A DNA stretch of 8,578 bases from a bacterium (GTDB lineage: Bacteria > Cyanobacteriota > Vampirovibrionia > Gastranaerophilales > Gastranaerophilaceae), in contig SFZC01000084.1 of the NCBI GenBank assembly GCA_004558955.1, forward strand, positions 1 to 8,578, written 5' to 3'. Under the pieces are notes generated by a model. The model was not told the origin of the DNA and did no database searches. It saw nothing but the letters and a program-made list of their open reading frames with translations. The position numbers were made by a program, and so were the translations under genes. Below, one piece after another: positions 5,423-8,578 of the stretch (positions are counted from its first letter, which is position 1; each line of letters begins with the position of its first letter).

Positions 5423-5980
5423 ATGACAGTAACAAAAAACTTAAAAACTAAATATCAAGAAGATGTAGTTCCGGCTATGAAAGAAAAGTTCGGCTACAAG
5501 AACAATCACCAAGTTCCAAAATTAGTTAAAGTTGTTTTGAACATGGGTGTCGGTGAGGCTTCTCACAATTCAAAAATCGCTGATACGATTGAAGCACAAT
5601 TAACAAAAATTGCCGGTCAAAAAGCAGTTGTTACAAAAGCTAAAAAATCAATCGCATCATACAAATTAAGAGAAGGTATGCCGGTTGGAGCAATGGCAAC
5701 ATTGCGTGGCGACAGAATGTATGATTTCTTGCAAAAATTGATTTGCGTTGTACTTCCAAGAATTCGTGACTTTAGAGGTATCAGTGCAAAGAGTTTTGAT
5801 GGTCGTGGAAATTATACTTTAGGCTTGAAAGAACAAGCACTATTCCCTGAAATCACTTACGAAGAAGTCGATTTAGTTAAGGGTATGAACGTTTCAGTTA
5901 TCACAACCGCTGAAACAGATGATGAGGCAAGAGAATTGTTAAGACTTCTCGGAATGCCTTTCAAAGGTAGTAAACATTAA
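5423..5980 (+). CDS. rplE: 50S ribosomal protein L5
   Basis: L5 binds 5S rRNA with L18 and lies in the central protuberance, contacting P-site tRNA. At 185 residues it is slightly longer than the usual 179-180, with the extra at the N-terminus. Conserved blocks are PKLVKVVLNMGVGEA, then GQKAVVTKAKKSIASYKLRE, then GMPVGAMATLRGDRMYDFL, then LPRIRDFRGIS, and finally FDGRGNYTLGLKEQALFPEI. AAGGAAAA lies before the ATG. Another ATG at 5416 is out of frame and opens only an 11-codon ORF that overlaps the start. S14 follows after 21 nt. Its 5S partner L18 is not in the window. Confidence 0.97.
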   Translation: MTVTKNLKTKYQEDVVPAMKEKFGYKNNHQVPKLVKVVLNMGVGEASHNSKIADTIEAQLTKIAGQKAVVTKAKKSIASYKLREGMPVGAMATLRGDRMYDFLQKLICVVLPRIRDFRGISAKSFDGRGNYTLGLKEQALFPEITYEEVDLVKGMNVSVITTAETDDEARELLRLLGMPFKGSKH

Positions 5981-6001
5981 TAAGTAACAAAGGAGAAATT
6001 C

Positions 6002-6208
6002 ATGGCTAAGAAAGCGATGATTAACAAAGAACTTAGACGAGAAAAACTTGCTGCTGCCGGAAAATACCCAACAGTAAGACTTCACAACAGATGTAGCATC
6101 TGTGGAAGACCTCACGGTTATCACAGAGATTTCGGTTTGTGCAGAATTTGTTTAAGAAAAATGGCTCACCAAGGTTTGTTGCCTGGTGTTACAAAAGCAA
6201 GCTGGTAG
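6002..6208 (+). CDS. rpsN: 30S ribosomal protein S14, short zinc-binding form
   Basis: S14 lies in the 30S head with S3, S10 and S19. This 68-residue protein is of the short zinc class (usually about 61 residues) and carries two CxxC pairs, Cys31/Cys34 and Cys47/Cys50, for one zinc. The sequence around them (RLHNRC, CGRPHGYHRDFGLCRICL, MAHQGLLPGVTKASW) follows the wording of the 100-residue, zinc-free cyanobacterial/plastid S14. A type-Z metal site thus sits in a cyanobacteria-like body. The N-terminal segment (INKELRREKLAAAGKYP) accounts for the extra seven residues. AAAGGAG (5990-5996) gives a firm start. It is the last gene of the cluster, where S8 would usually follow, and a terminator begins 33 nt later. 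Confidence 0.96.
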   Translation: MAKKAMINKELRREKLAAAGKYPTVRLHNRCSICGRPHGYHRDFGLCRICLRKMAHQGLLPGVTKASW

Positions 6209-6240
6209 TTTGTTTTTGCCAATTTAATCAAAAATTAGAA

Positions 6241-6267
6241 AAAGCAGGTTTCGTGCCTGCTTTTTTT
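6241..6267 (+). terminator. intrinsic terminator of the r-protein cluster
   Basis: AAAGCAGG (6241-6248) pairs with CCTGCTTT (6256-6263) around the 7-nt loop TTTCGTG, followed by more T to 6267. The 8-bp perfect stem plus seven T is a textbook Rho-independent terminator, 33 nt after the S14 stop. Because A-rich DNA precedes the stem, it could also act on the other strand, but no minus-strand gene is evident nearby. Confidence 0.9.
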
Positions 6268-6272
6268 ATTTG

Positions 6273-6302
6273 TTGAGGTTTTATTTCAAAATTTTTTATA
6301 AT
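6273..6302 (+). promoter_or_regulatory. sigma70-type promoter of mutS2
   Basis: A perfect -10 element TATAAT at 6297-6302 is paired with TTGAGG at 6273-6278, which has four of six consensus bases, at an 18-nt spacing. It lies just after the cluster terminator and directly before mutS2. Initiation would normally fall near 6308-6310, only 4-6 nt before the ATG at 6314. The stretch 6279-6313 contains no G at all, so no Shine-Dalgarno sequence is possible there. Confidence 0.7.
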
Positions 6303-6313
6303 AAAATTAACTT

Positions 6314-8578
6314 ATGGATATCACGTTAAAAAGTACGGAAACACTGGAATTTAATAAAATAAAAGAAGAACTTTCAAAGTTTGCAAAATTTGAGCAAAGT
6401 AAGCGTTTATGTCAAAAGGCTAAATTGTTTGATGAACCATCAAAGATTGAAGAGCAGTTGAACTTGACAGATGAGGCGAAACAAATTTTAGATTATGCCA
6501 AAGACACTCCGACGGAATATATCGCAGATATTGCGAGAATCCGTGCAAATTCTGCGGTGACTTATTTGTCGGAAGTTGAGCTGATTGATATTGCAAAAAC
6601 TATGAAATCTTCAAGAATATTGAAGAAATTTATCACGGAGAACTCAGACGATGAAAGTTTGATGCGTAGTTTTGTTTCTGAATTGATTGCTGAAAGAGAT
6701 ATTGAGGAGAAGATTTTTGATACTTTTGATGAAAGTATGAATATCAGACAGAATGCGACACCTGAACTAAAAGGGTTGTACGCTTCGTTGCGTGATACAG
6801 AGCAAAATATTAAAGATACCGTGACTTCTTTACTTAATAATCCGTCTTTTTCAAAGTATTTACAGGAAAATATTTATACAAAACGTGATGATAGAATTGT
6901 TTTTCAGGTAATTGCATCGAATAAAAACAAGGTTCCGGGGATTGTACATGATGTGTCGGCGTCTGCTAAGACTTTTTATATTGAGCCAGCCCAGTTGGTG
7001 TCGTTAAATAATAAAATTCGAGAGATAAAATCTGCAATTCATGCGGAAAATATCAGAATTTTAGTGAGTTTGACGAGTTTGGTCAAAGATTATTTAGATG
7101 TTTTGATGACTTGCGAAAGGATTATGGCTGAAATTGATTTTCATTTTGCAAAGGCAAGATATGCCGTCAAACTCCACGCAATAAAACCTGAGTTAACCGA
7201 AAATCGATATATCTATTTTGAAAATATGAAACATCCGCTGTTGCTTTTGGTGAGTGAGAATGTCGTTGCAAATAATTTTGAAATCGGTAAGGGTTATAAA
7301 TCAATTATTATTACAGGTTCAAATACTGGCGGTAAGACAGTTACCTTAAAAACAATCGGGATATTTATTCTTATGGCAAAGGCGGGGATGTTTTTGCCTT
7401 GTACTTGTGCGAAATTGTACCCGTTCAAAAAGGTTTTTGCAGATATTGGGGATTCTCAAAGTATAATGCAAAGTTTGTCGACGTTTTCTTCTCACATGAC
7501 AAATATAATTGAAATTTTGCGAAGCAGTAATGAAGATTCTTTTGTGTTGCTGGATGAAATTTGTGCGGGAACGGACCCTGTTGAGGGGGCGGTTTTGGCT
7601 CAGGGGATACTTGAAAAACTTGCAACAAATGGTATTCTAAACGTTGTTACGACTCACTATGGCGAATTAAAGGCTCTTGAATATACTAATAACTATTTCA
7701 AAAACGCCTCTGTCGAATTTAATACGGAAACCTTGAAACCTTCGTACAAACTGTTGATTGGTATTCCTGGTTTAAGTAATGCAATTTCTATTGCTTCAAA
7801 TTTGGGGCTGGATAAAGATATTATTGAAAAAACAAAGAATGTTTTACTTACTCAAAAAGACCCGTCCGTTGCGGTTGTTGAAAAGTTGCAGGAAACTCAT
7901 CAGGAACTTTCTAAAAATTTGGAGCAGGCTCAGGCGTTGAAGGAGTCTTCTCTTGAGATCAAAAAGGAGTATGAAGATAATTTAGACAAGGTTAAAAAGG
8001 ATAAGAAAAAGACTTTGAAAAACCTTAAAAATAAATTTGATATGGAAATTCTTGAGGCAAAGGGCGAAGTAAAACGCATATTAGACGAGTTGCGAAAAGA
8101 AAAATCCGAAAAGATTGCAAGACGTGCTTATTCAAGGCTTGCCAAGCTGGAAGAGAACTTCAGGGGGGAGCTTGATAAGGTTACGGATAAAAATAAGTAT
8201 ATAGAAATTGATTGGGAGAAGGTTCGAGTGGGCGATTCGTTGATGCTCAAAAATCTTCACCAAAAGGTTACCGTGCTTACTTTGCCTGATAAAAATAAAC
8301 GACTTTTTGTGGATATGGGTTCAATGAAAATGAAGGTCAAAAAGGACGAACTTGCAGTGCCTGATGAAAAATATAAAGAGCCGAACAAGGTTAAAATTCC
8401 CGGAACTTCGTTTAAATCGTTTGAATTACGACGTCAAAACCTATCGCAGACTTTGGATTTGCGAGGGTATAGGGTAGAAGATGCTCTTGATGAGGTTGAA
8501 GCCTATCTTGACAAGGCGAGCCTTGCTAATTTGACACCTGTTTATATTATTCACGGACACGGCACAGGTGCGTTGAAG
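6314..8578 (+). CDS. mutS2: endonuclease MutS2 (MutS-family ATPase with Smr domain), 3' end outside the window
   Basis: The frame is open without a stop for 755 codons to the edge; about 30 residues are probably missing, as Bacillus MutS2 has about 785. The N-terminus (ETLEFNKIKEELSKFA) matches the family. The ATPase has Walker A GSNTGGKTVTLKTIG from 335 (Lys341), the signature STFSSHMTNIIEIL, Walker B VLLDEICAGTDP (Asp414, Glu415) and the switch His448 in TTHYGELK. A charged coiled coil covers about 518-632 and a KOW/SH3-like segment about 635-690. The Smr nuclease domain starts at LDLRG (714-718) and reaches HGHGTGALK (747-755). MutS2 proteins suppress recombination, and in Bacillus one senses and splits collided ribosomes. 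The start is certain: an in-frame TAA lies at 6308-6310 and no other start fits between. It has no ribosome binding site and its own promoter. Codons end in G more often than in the r-protein genes, suggesting lower expression. Confidence 0.96.
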   Translation, partial: MDITLKSTETLEFNKIKEELSKFAKFEQSKRLCQKAKLFDEPSKIEEQLNLTDEAKQILDYAKDTPTEYIADIARIRANSAVTYLSEVELIDIAKTMKSSRILKKFITENSDDESLMRSFVSELIAERDIEEKIFDTFDESMNIRQNATPELKGLYASLRDTEQNIKDTVTSLLNNPSFSKYLQENIYTKRDDRIVFQVIASNKNKVPGIVHDVSASAKTFYIEPAQLVSLNNKIREIKSAIHAENIRILVSLTSLVKDYLDVLMTCERIMAEIDFHFAKARYAVKLHAIKPELTENRYIYFENMKHPLLLLVSENVVANNFEIGKGYKSIIITGSNTGGKTVTLKTIGIFILMAKAGMFLPCTCAKLYPFKKVFADIGDSQSIMQSLSTFSSHMTNIIEILRSSNEDSFVLLDEICAGTDPVEGAVLAQGILEKLATNGILNVVTTHYGELKALEYTNNYFKNASVEFNTETLKPSYKLLIGIPGLSNAISIASNLGLDKDIIEKTKNVLLTQKDPSVAVVEKLQETHQELSKNLEQAQALKESSLEIKKEYEDNLDKVKKDKKKTLKNLKNKFDMEILEAKGEVKRILDELRKEKSEKIARRAYSRLAKLEENFRGELDKVTDKNKYIEIDWEKVRVGDSLMLKNLHQKVTVLTLPDKNKRLFVDMGSMKMKVKKDELAVPDEKYKEPNKVKIPGTSFKSFELRRQNLSQTLDLRGYRVEDALDEVEAYLDKASLANLTPVYIIHGHGTGALK

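Noticed and set aside
5416..5451. Leader peptide ORF (11 codons) overlapping the L5 start
   Set aside because: It begins at an ATG inside the L5 ribosome binding region and has no distinctive residues; probably chance.
7425..7628. Minus-strand ORF of 67 codons inside mutS2
   Set aside because: It lies antisense to the conserved Walker B region, resembles no known protein and has no clear start context.

Overview
This window is the core of a bacterial S10/spc-type ribosomal protein cluster, all on the + strand, followed by a separately transcribed mutS2 gene that runs off the right edge. The order is L4-L23-L2-S19-L22-S3-L16-L29-S17-L14-L24-L5-S14 (positions 271-6208), then an intrinsic terminator, a promoter, and mutS2 (6314 to beyond 8578).

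Organism: the DNA is AT-rich and the r-proteins are clearly bacterial. Several have wording I associate with cyanobacteria and plastids: S19 (WSRAS...VP, HTIAVHNGK, VTEQMVGHKLGEFAPTR), L16 (WITSRQIEA, IFPDKP, PAETRMGSGKG), the L14 C-terminus (RVFGPVARELRDK, KIVSLAPEV) and S14 (RLHNRC, RDFGL, MAHQGLLPGV). The cluster differs from photosynthetic cyanobacteria in carrying a short zinc-binding S14 after L5 and a zinc-ribbon L24. My best inference is a low-GC, non-photosynthetic relative of cyanobacteria (Vampirovibrionia/Melainabacteria, Gastranaerophilales-like), possibly from a gut metagenome. This rests on memory of family sequences, not on a search.

Layout: 1-270 is an odd, GC-richer stretch (about 46% G+C by hand count over 1-240). 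It holds the possible tail of an upstream ORF, a candidate promoter with an inverted repeat over its -35, and a leader with a hairpin, a 10-bp palindrome and short AGCG/GCGGT repeats. From 271 to 6208 the 13 r-protein genes are tightly packed. L4/L23 overlap by 1 nt and L29/S17 by 8 nt. Each of the five larger gaps inside the cluster (51-112 nt) carries one or more perfect or near-perfect inverted repeats. A clean terminator at 6241-6267 ends the cluster after S14, where S8-L6-L18-S5 would normally follow. A TATAAT promoter then sits so close to the mutS2 ATG, in a stretch without a single G, that mutS2 is probably translated from a leaderless mRNA.

How the genes work together: the 13 proteins are core parts of both subunits (L2, L4, L22, L23, L24 and L29 bind 23S rRNA around the peptidyl transferase centre and exit tunnel; S3, S14 and S19 form the 30S head). 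MutS2 belongs to a family that includes a ribosome-collision rescue factor in Bacillus, so its position behind ribosomal genes may be functional or may be accidental. I see no CRISPR array, tRNA, rRNA, insertion sequence or prophage gene. The most unusual features are the probably leaderless mutS2, the truncated cluster layout, the hybrid S14 and the series of intercistronic hairpins.
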